Source: an uncultured Synechococcus sp.
GTDB taxonomy: Bacteria; Cyanobacteriota; Cyanobacteriia; PCC-6307; Cyanobiaceae
Reading direction: 5' to 3'
NCBI GenBank assembly: GCA_913061215.1
Contig: CAJXSQ010000008.1
Location: 1 to 32,972, forward strand
DNA: 32,972 nt
Position 1 is the first letter of the stretch, and each line of letters begins with the position of its first letter. Below the pieces are notes generated by a model. It did not search any database. It saw only the letters and a list, made by a program, of their open reading frames with translations, and had not been told where the DNA came from. Positions 18,109 through 26,613 of the stretch are shown here, piece after piece. The position numbers were made by a program, and so were the translations under genes.

Positions 18109-19230
18109 GTGAGCACCCCCCACACCGTTTGCATCGTGCTGGGCACGCGCCCGGAGGCCATCAAGCTGGCGCCGGTGATCCAGGCGTTTCAGGCGGCGCC
18201 TGAGTTCCGCACGCGCGTGGTGCTCACCGGGCAGCACCGCGAGATGGTGGCGCAGGTGATGGAGCTGTTCGGCATCGCGGCCGATCACGACCTGGCCCTG
18301 ATGGCCCCCAAGCAGACCCTCACCCACATCACCTGCGCCGCCCTGCAGGGGCTGCAGGCCGAATTCGAACAGCACCGGCCGGATCTGGTGCTGGTGCAGG
18401 GCGACACCACCACGGCCTTTGCCGCAGCGCTGGCTGCCTTCTACGCCCAGATTCCCGTGGGCCACGTGGAGGCGGGGCTGCGCACCGACAACATCATGGA
18501 TCCCTATCCGGAGGAGGCGAACCGCCGCCTGATCTCCCAGGTGGCCCAGCTCCATTTCGCGCCCACTGAGGTGTCGGCGGCCAACTGCCGGGCTTCCGGG
18601 GTGGTGGGTGAGGTGTGCATCACGGGCAACACGGTGATCGATGCGCTGCTGCTGATGGCCGAGAAGGCGCCGCCGTTCGCGTTGCCCGGCCTGGACTTCG
18701 AGCACCAGCGCGTGATCCTGGCCACCGTGCACCGCCGCGAGAACTGGGGCGAGCGGCTCCAGCAGATCGGCCAGGGCTTCCTGCAGGTGCTGGAGCGTTT
18801 CCCCGACACCGCCCTGCTGCTGCCGCTGCACCGCAACCCCACCGTGCGCGAGCCGCTGCAGGCCCTGCTGGGCGATCACCCCCGCGCCTTCCTCACCGAA
18901 CCGCTCGACTACGACCAGCTGGTGGCGGCGATGCGTGGCTGCACGCTGCTGCTGAGTGATTCCGGCGGTCTGCAGGAGGAGGCACCGGCGCTGGGCAAGC
19001 CGGTGCTGGTGCTGCGCCGCACCACCGAGCGGCCGGAAGCGGTGGATGCCGGCACCGCCAGGCTGATCGGCACCGCCAGCGCCGACATCCTGCGGGAGGC
19101 CTCGCTGCTGCTGGAGAGCCAGGAGGCCTACGAGGCGATGGCCCGCGCCCACAACCCCTTCGGCGATGGCCAGGCCAGTGCCCGGATCGTGGAGGTGAGC
19201 CGCCGCTTCCTCAGTCGCGCCGCTTCTTAG
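18109..19230 (+). CDS. wecB: UDP-N-acetylglucosamine 2-epimerase (non-hydrolysing)
   Basis: GTG start. CIVLGTRPEAIKLAPVI...VLTGQHREM...VQGDTTTAFAAALAAFYAQIPVGHVEAGLRTDN...PYPEEANRRLISQ...HRRENWG...LLSDSGGLQEEAPALGKPVLVLRRTTERPEAVDAGT. Confidence 0.97.
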   Translation: MSTPHTVCIVLGTRPEAIKLAPVIQAFQAAPEFRTRVVLTGQHREMVAQVMELFGIAADHDLALMAPKQTLTHITCAALQGLQAEFEQHRPDLVLVQGDTTTAFAAALAAFYAQIPVGHVEAGLRTDNIMDPYPEEANRRLISQVAQLHFAPTEVSAANCRASGVVGEVCITGNTVIDALLLMAEKAPPFALPGLDFEHQRVILATVHRRENWGERLQQIGQGFLQVLERFPDTALLLPLHRNPTVREPLQALLGDHPRAFLTEPLDYDQLVAAMRGCTLLLSDSGGLQEEAPALGKPVLVLRRTTERPEAVDAGTARLIGTASADILREASLLLESQEAYEAMARAHNPFGDGQASARIVEVSRRFLSRAAS

Positions 19231-20401
19231 CCCAGGGCGGCAGGTCGATGAACACCCGGGTGCCGGGCTTGAGCCCCTCCAGGATCTGGGTGTCCTTGCC
19301 GCTGCTGGCACCCAGCGTCACCGCCTGGAAGGTGGGCTGATTGCCGGGGCCCACCAGCAGCACGCCCGGTTGGCCCTGTTCGGTCACCACCGCCACGGTG
19401 GGGATCAGGGTGCGGGCGGCCAGGGTGCCGGTGTTGAAGTCGATGTCGGCGGTCATGCCGATGCGCAGCTCCGGTGGCGGATCGATCAGCTGCAGCGTCA
19501 CCTCGAAGGAGGTGACGTTGTTGAGCTTCTCGGCCCGCGGTGCGATCTGGCGCACCCGGGCCGGGAAGCGGCGATCCGGGAACGCGTCCACCCGCACCGC
19601 GGCGCTCTGGCCCAGTTGGATGCGGCCGATGTCGCTCTCGGGCACCTTGGCCACCGCCTCGAGGCCCTGGGCCAGTTCCACGATCGAGGAGCTGCTGGCG
19701 CCGGCGCTGGCCGAGGCGGAGGTGGTGGGGGTCACGAAGGCGCCGGGATCGGCGAAGCGGGCGGTGATCACCCCGCTGAACGGCGCCCGCACCGTGAGGT
19801 CGCCCCGTTCCTTCAGGCGCGCCTCCAGCCGTTGCTGGGCTGCTTCCACAGCCGCTTTGTCCACCTGATAGGCCGACTTGGCGCTGTTGTAGTCGTCGAT
19901 GCTGATGCCCCCCTGGCGGATCAGGGCTTCGCGGCGTTGCAGCTCGCTCTGGCTGCGCTGCAGCTGGGCCTGGGCGGAGCGCAGCTGCGCGCGCAGCTCA
20001 TCGAGGCGGTCGTCGAGGTCGCCGCTGTCCATCAGGGCCAGGGGCTGGCCGGCCCGCACGCTGTCGCCCTCCTCCACGAACAGCTTCTCGAGCACCCCCT
20101 GGCGCTTCGGGCTCACGTTCACCTTGCGGAAGGCTTCCAGTTCGCCGCTGGCGGTGATCACGCCCGGCAGGGTGCCCTGACGGGCCACCACGGTGAAGCT
20201 GTCAAGGCTGCGCTGTTGCACGCTGCTGCGGCGCTGCTTCACCAGGGCGCCACCGCCGCCGATCAGCAGGGCTCCCGCCAGCAGGCCGGCCCAGAGCCGC
20301 TTGCGGCGCAACCAGGCCGGCCCACGTTGCAGGGCCCGTGGCAGGCGCAGGCTGCCCTCGCCGGGTGCATCGCCCTGGCGCTGCGGAGGGGGCTGGAGCA
20401 T
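19211..20401 (-). CDS. Efflux periplasmic adaptor / membrane fusion protein (HlyD/MacA/DevB-like)
   Basis: TVVARQGTLPGVITASGELEAFRKVNVSPKRQGVLEKLFVEEGDSVRAGQPLALMDSGDLDDRLDELRAQLRSAQAQLQRSQSELQRREAL...VRAPFSGVITARFADPGAFV, N-terminal TM. Start trimmed to 20401. Confidence 0.9.
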   Translation of the reverse strand: MLQPPPQRQGDAPGEGSLRLPRALQRGPAWLRRKRLWAGLLAGALLIGGGGALVKQRRSSVQQRSLDSFTVVARQGTLPGVITASGELEAFRKVNVSPKRQGVLEKLFVEEGDSVRAGQPLALMDSGDLDDRLDELRAQLRSAQAQLQRSQSELQRREALIRQGGISIDDYNSAKSAYQVDKAAVEAAQQRLEARLKERGDLTVRAPFSGVITARFADPGAFVTPTTSASASAGASSSSIVELAQGLEAVAKVPESDIGRIQLGQSAAVRVDAFPDRRFPARVRQIAPRAEKLNNVTSFEVTLQLIDPPPELRIGMTADIDFNTGTLAARTLIPTVAVVTEQGQPGVLLVGPGNQPTFQAVTLGASSGKDTQILEGLKPGTRVFIDLPPWAKKRRD

Positions 20402-20540
20402 CGAGGAAGGAATGGTGGGCGCCGGCGCTGCACCCAGTCTTCCTGGTCGCCCGTGGCAACTGTGGCGCCCGGTGGGGTGGATCACCGCCAGAGCGATCCG
20501 GGGTGTGGGCGGTTCGCCCGGCAGTCCGTAGATTCCAGCG

Positions 20541-21632
20541 ATGCTCAAAGCCGGAATCGTGGGTCTGCCCAATGTGGGCAAATCCACCCTCTTCAACGCC
20601 CTGGTGGCCAACGCGCAGGCGGAGGCCGCCAACTATCCCTTCTGCACGATCGAGCCCAATTCGGGCGTGGTGGCCGTGCCCGACCCGCGCCTGCAGCAGC
20701 TCTCCGATCTGAGCGGCAGCAAGGAGCTGATCCCCACCCGGGTGGAGTTCGTGGATATCGCCGGCCTGGTGAAGGGCGCCAGCCAGGGCGAGGGCCTGGG
20801 CAACAAGTTCCTCGCCAACATCCGCGAGGTGGACGCGATCGTGCACGTGGTGCGCTGCTTCGAGAACGACGACGTGATCCACGTGAGCGGTTCGGTGGGC
20901 CCGGCCCGCGACGCGGAGGTGATCAACCTGGAGCTGGGTCTGGCCGACCTCAGCCAGGTGGAGAAGCGGCGCGAGCGCCTGAAGAAACAGCTGCGCACCA
21001 GCAAGGAGGCGCAGGTGGAGGATGCGGCGCTTGAGCGCATCCAGGCCGTGCTGGAGCAGGGCGGTGCCGCCCGCAGCGTGGAGCTCAGTGAAGAGGAGGC
21101 CGCGATGGTGAAGCCCCTGGGGCTGCTCACCGCCAAGCCGATCATCTACGCCACCAACGTGAGCGAGGACGATCTCGCCTCCGGCAACGCCTATTGCGAG
21201 GAGGTGGCCGCCCTGGCCCAGAAGGAAGGTGCCGGCACCGTGCGCATCAGCGCCCAGGTGGAAGCTGAGCTGATCGAGCTGCCCGAGGAGGACCGCGCCG
21301 AGTTCCTGGCGGGCCTCGGGGTGGAGGAAGGCGGGTTGCAGAGCCTGATCCGCGCCACCTACAGCCTGCTGGGCCTGCGCACCTACTTCACCACCGGTGA
21401 GAAGGAAACCCGCGCCTGGACGATCAAGGCCGGCATGACCGCCCCCCAAGCGGCTGGCGTGATCCACACCGACTTCGAGCGCGGCTTCATCCGCGCCCAG
21501 ACCATCGGCTACAAGCAGCTGCTGGAGGCCGGCTCCCTGGCCGAGGCGCGCAACAAGGGCTGGCTGCGGGCTGAGGGCAAGGAGTATGTGGTGGAAGAGG
21601 GCGACGTGATGGAGTTCCTCTTCAACGTGTAA
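20541..21632 (+). CDS. ychF: Redox-regulated ATPase YchF (OBG-like)
   Basis: [22 protein letters not shown]...[21 protein letters not shown]...[41 protein letters not shown]...[10 protein letters not shown]...[11 protein letters not shown]. Confidence 0.98.
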   Translation: MLKAGIVGLPNVGKSTLFNALVANAQAEAANYPFCTIEPNSGVVAVPDPRLQQLSDLSGSKELIPTRVEFVDIAGLVKGASQGEGLGNKFLANIREVDAIVHVVRCFENDDVIHVSGSVGPARDAEVINLELGLADLSQVEKRRERLKKQLRTSKEAQVEDAALERIQAVLEQGGAARSVELSEEEAAMVKPLGLLTAKPIIYATNVSEDDLASGNAYCEEVAALAQKEGAGTVRISAQVEAELIELPEEDRAEFLAGLGVEEGGLQSLIRATYSLLGLRTYFTTGEKETRAWTIKAGMTAPQAAGVIHTDFERGFIRAQTIGYKQLLEAGSLAEARNKGWLRAEGKEYVVEEGDVMEFLFNV

Positions 21633-21666
21633 TGGCCCCAGAATGGCGCCAGGTTCAGCAGCGGCC

Positions 21667-21831
21667 ATGACGGACCAGCAGCGCAGCGGCGACGCCGCCC
21701 AGCAGCACGATTTCGAGGTGCAGAAGCAGGTGCACCAGCAGATCCGCAACGACCCCGACTACGACGACTGGGAATACGGCACCGAGCCGCTGCCCCATGA
21801 GGCCTGGACCGCCAAGGTGAGCAAGGGCTGA
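21667..21831 (+). CDS. Small acidic hypothetical protein
   Basis: MTDQQRSGDAAQQHDFEVQKQVHQQIRNDPDYDDWEYGTEPLPHEAWTAKVSKG, 10-35 bp after ychF on the same strand; plausible amino acid composition. Start 21643 or 21667. Confidence 0.65.
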   Translation: MTDQQRSGDAAQQHDFEVQKQVHQQIRNDPDYDDWEYGTEPLPHEAWTAKVSKG

Positions 21832-21835
21832 GGCT

Positions 21836-22738
21836 TCAGCCCGGCTCCAGCTGCAGGGTGCTGTGCTCCACGCCGATCGCCGCCAGGGCGTCTTTGGCGC
21901 GGTGCAGCAGCTCGAGATCATCCATGCCGCAATCCTTCCGGCACACGTGAGCGGTGAGCGCCACCTGGGTGGTGCTCAGGCTCCAGATGTGCACGTGGTG
22001 CACGTTCACCACCCCGGGCAGCTCCAGCAGCGTGCGGCGCACCTCCTCGGGGCGGATGTGGCTGGGGATGCCATCGAGCAGCACCACCAGGGCATCGCGG
22101 ATCAGAACAACGCCGGTGTATCCCACGGCCACGCCCACGCCGATGGCCGTGAGCGGATCGAGCCAGTGCCAGCCGGTGAGTCCCACCAGCAGGGCGCTCG
22201 CCAGCACCGCCACCGACACCAGCGCATCGCTGAGCAGGTGCAGCACGGCGGCGCGGCGGTTGAGGTCGTGGTGATGTCCGCCATGCCCACCACCGCCATG
22301 GCCGAACAGGCTTGCGGATCCCAGGTTCACCACGATGCCGGCGGCCGCGGCCCAGGCCACCGGGCCGCTCACCAGGGGTTGCGGGTCCGACAGGCGCTGG
22401 ATCGCCTCCACCACCACCACGGCTGAGGCCATCGCCACCAGCACGCCGTTGATCAGGGCCGCCAGCTGGGTGCTGCGCCCGAAGCCGTAGGTGAAGCGCT
22501 CGCTGGGGGGGCGGGTGCTCAGCCGCTCCGCCCCCCAGCCCAGGCCCAGCCCCGCCACATCGCCGAGGTTGTGGATCGCATCACCGATCAGCGCCAGCGA
22601 GCCGAAGCCGATGCCGATCACCAGCTGCACCCCGGAGAGGGTGCTGTTCAGCAGGATGCTCCAGCGGAAGGCTGAGGCCAGCCCAGCCCGCCCGATGTGC
22701 TGCTTCGGATGGCGGCGATCCGGTTCGTGCAGGGCCAT
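21836..22738 (-). CDS. Cation diffusion facilitator (CDF) family transporter, probably Zn/Co
   Basis: FRWSILLNSTLSGVQLVIGIGFGSLALIGDAIHNLGDVAGLGLGW, His-rich loop GHGGGGHGGHHHD, C-terminal GVVNVHHVHIWSLSTTQVALTAHV. Confidence 0.95.
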   Translation of the reverse strand: MALHEPDRRHPKQHIGRAGLASAFRWSILLNSTLSGVQLVIGIGFGSLALIGDAIHNLGDVAGLGLGWGAERLSTRPPSERFTYGFGRSTQLAALINGVLVAMASAVVVVEAIQRLSDPQPLVSGPVAWAAAAGIVVNLGSASLFGHGGGGHGGHHHDLNRRAAVLHLLSDALVSVAVLASALLVGLTGWHWLDPLTAIGVGVAVGYTGVVLIRDALVVLLDGIPSHIRPEEVRRTLLELPGVVNVHHVHIWSLSTTQVALTAHVCRKDCGMDDLELLHRAKDALAAIGVEHSTLQLEPG

Positions 22739-22808
22739 GGTGCGAGCGGCGCTTCCCCGATTGTGCGAACGATCGCCCCGGAGGGCATGTGTCCTGGATG
22801 GCCAGGCC

Positions 22809-24035
22809 TCAGCGCTTCACGTGAGCGCGGCGGCGGATCGGGCCGAGCAGCAGCAGGCTGAGGCTGCACACCAGTGCCACCAGCAGCCACAGCACCAGGC
22901 CATGGCCCTGGCTGTCGAGCAGCAGCCCGGCCAGCAGTGGCGCCGCGAAGGCACTCAGGGCGAAGCACTGGGAAAACAGCGCCATCGCCAGGCCGCCGTG
23001 GCCGGCCGGGCTCAGTTCCACCACCGCTTCGGTGGCCGTGGGGAGGAAGGCCGCCTGCCCGAAGGCCAGGCACACCAGCGCCAGCACCACCAGGGTGATG
23101 CCGCCCTCCGTGAGAGCCGAGAGGGCCAGCAGCGTGGTGCCGGCGATGAAGCAGGCAAGGCTCATCCCCAGCCCCACGGCCACCGATCGCCGGGCCAGAC
23201 GCTGCCCCACCGGCCACTGGATCAGCAGCAGCAGTCCCAGCTGCACGCCGATCAACAGGGCGCTGATCGCTTCCGGTTGGGCATCGCGCTCCAGGCCGCC
23301 GCGCACCAGATCCAGGGGCAGGGCGCTCTGCATCAGCGCTGGGATCGCTGTGGCCACCACCGAGAGCAGCAGCATCGGCAGCAGGGCCGGCAGCCACTGC
23401 CCCAGCGGCACCGGCGGCACGCCCGAGCGCCCGCTGTGGGGGGCTCGGGGCAGCGGCCGCCGGAGCAGCATCGCGGCCAGCACCACGATGGCCGCGATGT
23501 CGACGCCGTAGACCCCGCGCAGCACGCCGCACTGGGCCAGCAGGGCACCGGTGAGTGTGCCGGCGGCCACACCGGCGGCATCAGCGCTGCGCACCAGGGC
23601 GTAGCCGCGGGCGGAGGGCAGCGGCGGTGCGCAGAGCGGCACGGCCAGCTCCACCGCCGGCCAGTAGAAGCCGCCGGCCAGGCCCAGCAGCAGCTGGCCG
23701 GCGATGTAGCCCGGCAGGGTCTGGGCCGAGAGCAGCAGCCCATCGCCGAGCAGTCCGCAGAGCGCCGCCAGCAGCACCGGCAGGCCGCAGCTCAGGCCCA
23801 GATCCAGCAGCCAGCCGCTGGCGAAGCGGCCCAGCGTGCCGGCCAGGGCCGCCAGCGCCAGGCCGCCGCCCACCTGCGAGGCCGTGAAATCCGCCTGGTG
23901 GAACACCATCGGCGTGAGGTAGAGCACGCCCCCGGCCCCGAAGCTGGCCACCAGGCGCACGCTGGCCAGTTCCCGCAGCGGCGCGGGAAACTGGTCCCAC
24001 CAGTGTTTCCACCCGAAACGGCCCGTTGACAGCAT
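22809..24035 (-). CDS. Major facilitator superfamily transporter
   Basis: About 12 hydrophobic segments; TLGRFASGWLLDLGLSCGLPVLL...GQLLLGLAGGFYWPAVELAVPL. Start 24050 or 24035. Confidence 0.88.
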   Translation of the reverse strand: MLSTGRFGWKHWWDQFPAPLRELASVRLVASFGAGGVLYLTPMVFHQADFTASQVGGGLALAALAGTLGRFASGWLLDLGLSCGLPVLLAALCGLLGDGLLLSAQTLPGYIAGQLLLGLAGGFYWPAVELAVPLCAPPLPSARGYALVRSADAAGVAAGTLTGALLAQCGVLRGVYGVDIAAIVVLAAMLLRRPLPRAPHSGRSGVPPVPLGQWLPALLPMLLLSVVATAIPALMQSALPLDLVRGGLERDAQPEAISALLIGVQLGLLLLIQWPVGQRLARRSVAVGLGMSLACFIAGTTLLALSALTEGGITLVVLALVCLAFGQAAFLPTATEAVVELSPAGHGGLAMALFSQCFALSAFAAPLLAGLLLDSQGHGLVLWLLVALVCSLSLLLLGPIRRRAHVKR

Positions 24036-24037
24036 CC

Positions 24038-25597
24038 GTGCCTGCGCCAACTCGTCAGAAACCGCTGGGTGGAGTGCTGCGCAGTCTGCTGGTTGGCCTG
24101 CTGCTGCTGGGGCCCATGCCGGCCCGGGCGGCGGAGCAGCTGGAGGTGCAGCTCGATGGCCTGAAGCTGCCGATCGATCTGGTGGAGCTGCAGGCCTGGA
24201 CGGCGAACCCCCGCCAGGCCAGCGGTGATCTGCGCGTGTGGCTGGATCTGCTCGACCCTGCCGGCCGCGAGCAGCTGCTGCGGGTGCTGCGGGCGCCGCT
24301 GGTGCAGGACCGCTCCTTTGCCCAGCAGTTTCTCGACAGCTGGGCCGGCCAACGGGTGCTGGCGGAGCTGGACGATCTGATCCGCACCGATCAGGGAGCA
24401 GCCGGTCCGGTGCTCTATCAGACCCTGCAGGACCTGTTGCAGGTACAGGACCAGGTGACCACGATCCAGCTGCTGCGAGCCGTGCCCGGCCAGCGGCTGG
24501 TGCTCAATCTCGATGGTGGTCTGCAGCTGGCTGGGGAGTGGCAACGGCAGCTGCTGGATCAGCGCCGCGCCCTGATGGTCCTGCGGCAGCTGCCCCTGCG
24601 GCGGAGCACAACACCGCGCTCCAGTGTTCTGGCGGCTGCAACGGCTGGCGTGAGCGAGCGGTATCAGCTGCCGGTGGCCCATCGTTCAGAGCCGCTGCAG
24701 CTGCAGATCCGGCGCGGCAGCAGCGCCGCCTGGGTGCTGCTCACCCCGGGGCTGGGCGGCAGCGCCGAACAGCTCGAATGGCTGGCGGCCGGGCTGCAGC
24801 AGCGGGGTTGGTCGGTGGTGCTGCTCGATCACCCCGGCAGCGATGAGCGGGCCGTGCGTGAGCTGCTGGAGGGCCGGCGACCCCCACCGGGTGCGGAAAC
24901 CCTGAAGGATCGGCTGCGCGATCTGCAGGCGGTGGTGGCGGCCGTGCAGAACGGAACCCTGCCCCGCCTGGGGCAGAGCGTGGTGCTGATGGGGCATTCC
25001 CTCGGTGGCCTCACGAGCTTTCTGGCGGCCGGTCTGCGGCCGGAGCCCGGCCTGGCCCGGCGCTGCGCGCGCGCCCTCGATGGCATCCCCCTCACCAACC
25101 TCTCGCGCCTGCTGCAGTGCCAGCTGCTGGATGTGGTGCTGCCGGCCGCCCAGCCCCTGGCCCAGCCGGTGGAGGCCGTGATCAGCCTCAACGGCTTCGG
25201 CAGCCTGCTCTGGCCCCATCGCGGCCTGCGAGCGCTGCAGGCCCCGGTGCTGCTGGTGGGTGGCAGCCTCGATCTGATCACCCCGCCCCTGAGCGAGCAG
25301 CTGCAGCTGTTCCTGCGGCAGAGCAGGCCCCAGAGCCGTTTGGTGCTGCTGGAGGGCGGCAGCCACTTCTCCCCCGTGCGCATCGCCAGCGGTGATCAGG
25401 CGCTGTTTCAGCTCGGTGAGGAGTTCGTGGGGGTGGAGCCCCAGCGGGTGCAGGCCCTCACCCTCAGCCTGGCCGCCGACTTCCTCAAGGCCCTGCCGCG
25501 GGGCCTGCAGCCGCAGCGCCGGCAGCTCGGCGGCGTCAACGCCTATGTGCTCAACCGCCCGCTGGCGCAGCGCTGGCAGGAGAGCCTGGAGCGCTAG
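24038..25597 (+). CDS. Secreted alpha/beta hydrolase with DUF1400-like N-terminal region
   Basis: N-terminal signal peptide (LRSLLVGLLLLGPMPARAAEQL), then AWVLLTPGLGGSAEQLEWLAAGL...VVLMGHSLGGLTSFLAA (nucleophile elbow)...LLVGGSLDLITPPLSEQ...EGGSHFSPV. Start uncertain (TTG 24026, GTG 24038 or GTG 24074). Confidence 0.85.
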   Translation: MPAPTRQKPLGGVLRSLLVGLLLLGPMPARAAEQLEVQLDGLKLPIDLVELQAWTANPRQASGDLRVWLDLLDPAGREQLLRVLRAPLVQDRSFAQQFLDSWAGQRVLAELDDLIRTDQGAAGPVLYQTLQDLLQVQDQVTTIQLLRAVPGQRLVLNLDGGLQLAGEWQRQLLDQRRALMVLRQLPLRRSTTPRSSVLAAATAGVSERYQLPVAHRSEPLQLQIRRGSSAAWVLLTPGLGGSAEQLEWLAAGLQQRGWSVVLLDHPGSDERAVRELLEGRRPPPGAETLKDRLRDLQAVVAAVQNGTLPRLGQSVVLMGHSLGGLTSFLAAGLRPEPGLARRCARALDGIPLTNLSRLLQCQLLDVVLPAAQPLAQPVEAVISLNGFGSLLWPHRGLRALQAPVLLVGGSLDLITPPLSEQLQLFLRQSRPQSRLVLLEGGSHFSPVRIASGDQALFQLGEEFVGVEPQRVQALTLSLAADFLKALPRGLQPQRRQLGGVNAYVLNRPLAQRWQESLER

Positions 25598-26613
25598 AAG
25601 CGCACGCGCGGATCGAGCACGGCCACCAGCAGATCCACCAGCACGCTCACGGCCACCACCAGCGCTGCCACCACCACCACGATGCCCTGCACCACCGGGT
25701 AATCGCGCTGGCTGATCGCCTCCTGCAGGCGAAAGGCCACCCCCGGCCACGAATAGGTGACCTCGATCAGCAGCGCACCGCCGATCAGGGAGGCCACGGT
25801 GATGCCCGTGATCGTGAGCACCGGCAGCAGGGCATTGGGCAGGGCATGGCGCAGCACCACCCGCCGTTCGCTCAGGCCGCGGCTGCGGGCCGCCTCCACA
25901 TAGTCGGAATCGAGGGCGCGGCGCAGGTTGAGCCGCAGGGCGTTGGCAAACACGCCGCTGAGCAGCAGCCCCAGCGTGCAGGCCGGCAGCACCAGATGGC
26001 GCAGAGCCCCCCAGAACTGCTCCGGGCTGCGGTTCAGCAGGCTGTCCAGCAGGTAGAAACCGCTGCCCGATGGCGGCACCAGCGTGGCGGGAAAGCGTCC
26101 GCCCACCGGCAGCCAGCCCAGCCACACGGCGAACACCAGCTGCACCACCATCGCCGCCCAGAAGGGCGGCAGGGCGTAGGTGCCGATGCCGTAGAGCCGG
26201 CCGGCCAGGTCGAGCCGCCCCTCAGGCCTGGCGATGCCGCTGAACCCCACGGTGAGCCCCAGCACGGCGGCGAGCAGCAGGGCGGTGAGCCCCAGCTCCA
26301 GGCTGGCCGGCAGGCTGTGGCCGATCACGCTGCTCACCGCTTCGCCGTTGTTGAGGGAATCGCCGAGCTGGCCGTGCAGCAGGTCGCCCAGGTAGCGCCC
26401 GTACTGCACCAGCAGCGGTTGATCGAGGCCCAGCTGCTGCCGCAGCGCCGCGCGAGCTTCCTGGGGAGCGCGGATGCCGAGCAGGGCGTCGATCGGATCG
26501 CCCGGTGCCACCCGCAGCAGCAGAAACACCAGGCTGGCGATCAGCCAGAGCATCAGGGGCACCAGCGCCAGGCGGCTGGCGGCGTAACGCAGCAGGTGGC
26601 TTCGGCGGCTCAT
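25594..26613 (-). CDS. ABC transporter permease (DppB/OppB-like)
   Basis: RLALVPLMLWLIASLVFLLLRVAPGDPIDALLG...QLGLDQPLLVQYGRYLGDLLHGQLGDSL...SRGLSERRVVLRHALPNALLPVLTITG (EAA loop). Confidence 0.94.
   Translation of the reverse strand: MSRRSHLLRYAASRLALVPLMLWLIASLVFLLLRVAPGDPIDALLGIRAPQEARAALRQQLGLDQPLLVQYGRYLGDLLHGQLGDSLNNGEAVSSVIGHSLPASLELGLTALLLAAVLGLTVGFSGIARPEGRLDLAGRLYGIGTYALPPFWAAMVVQLVFAVWLGWLPVGGRFPATLVPPSGSGFYLLDSLLNRSPEQFWGALRHLVLPACTLGLLLSGVFANALRLNLRRALDSDYVEAARSRGLSERRVVLRHALPNALLPVLTITGITVASLIGGALLIEVTYSWPGVAFRLQEAISQRDYPVVQGIVVVVAALVVAVSVLVDLLVAVLDPRVRF

Noticed and set aside
18007-19311. 434-aa minus-strand ORF
   Set aside because: Antisense to wecB; shadow frame.
20202-21749. 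515-aa minus-strand ORF
   Set aside because: Antisense to ychF, which is unambiguous.
22270-22310. His/Gly-rich stretch (GHGGGGHGGHHHD)
   Set aside because: Looks unusual but is the standard His-rich cytoplasmic loop of CDF zinc transporters.
22491-24029. 512-aa plus-strand H/Q-rich ORF
   Set aside because: Antisense to the MFS transporter; shadow-frame composition.
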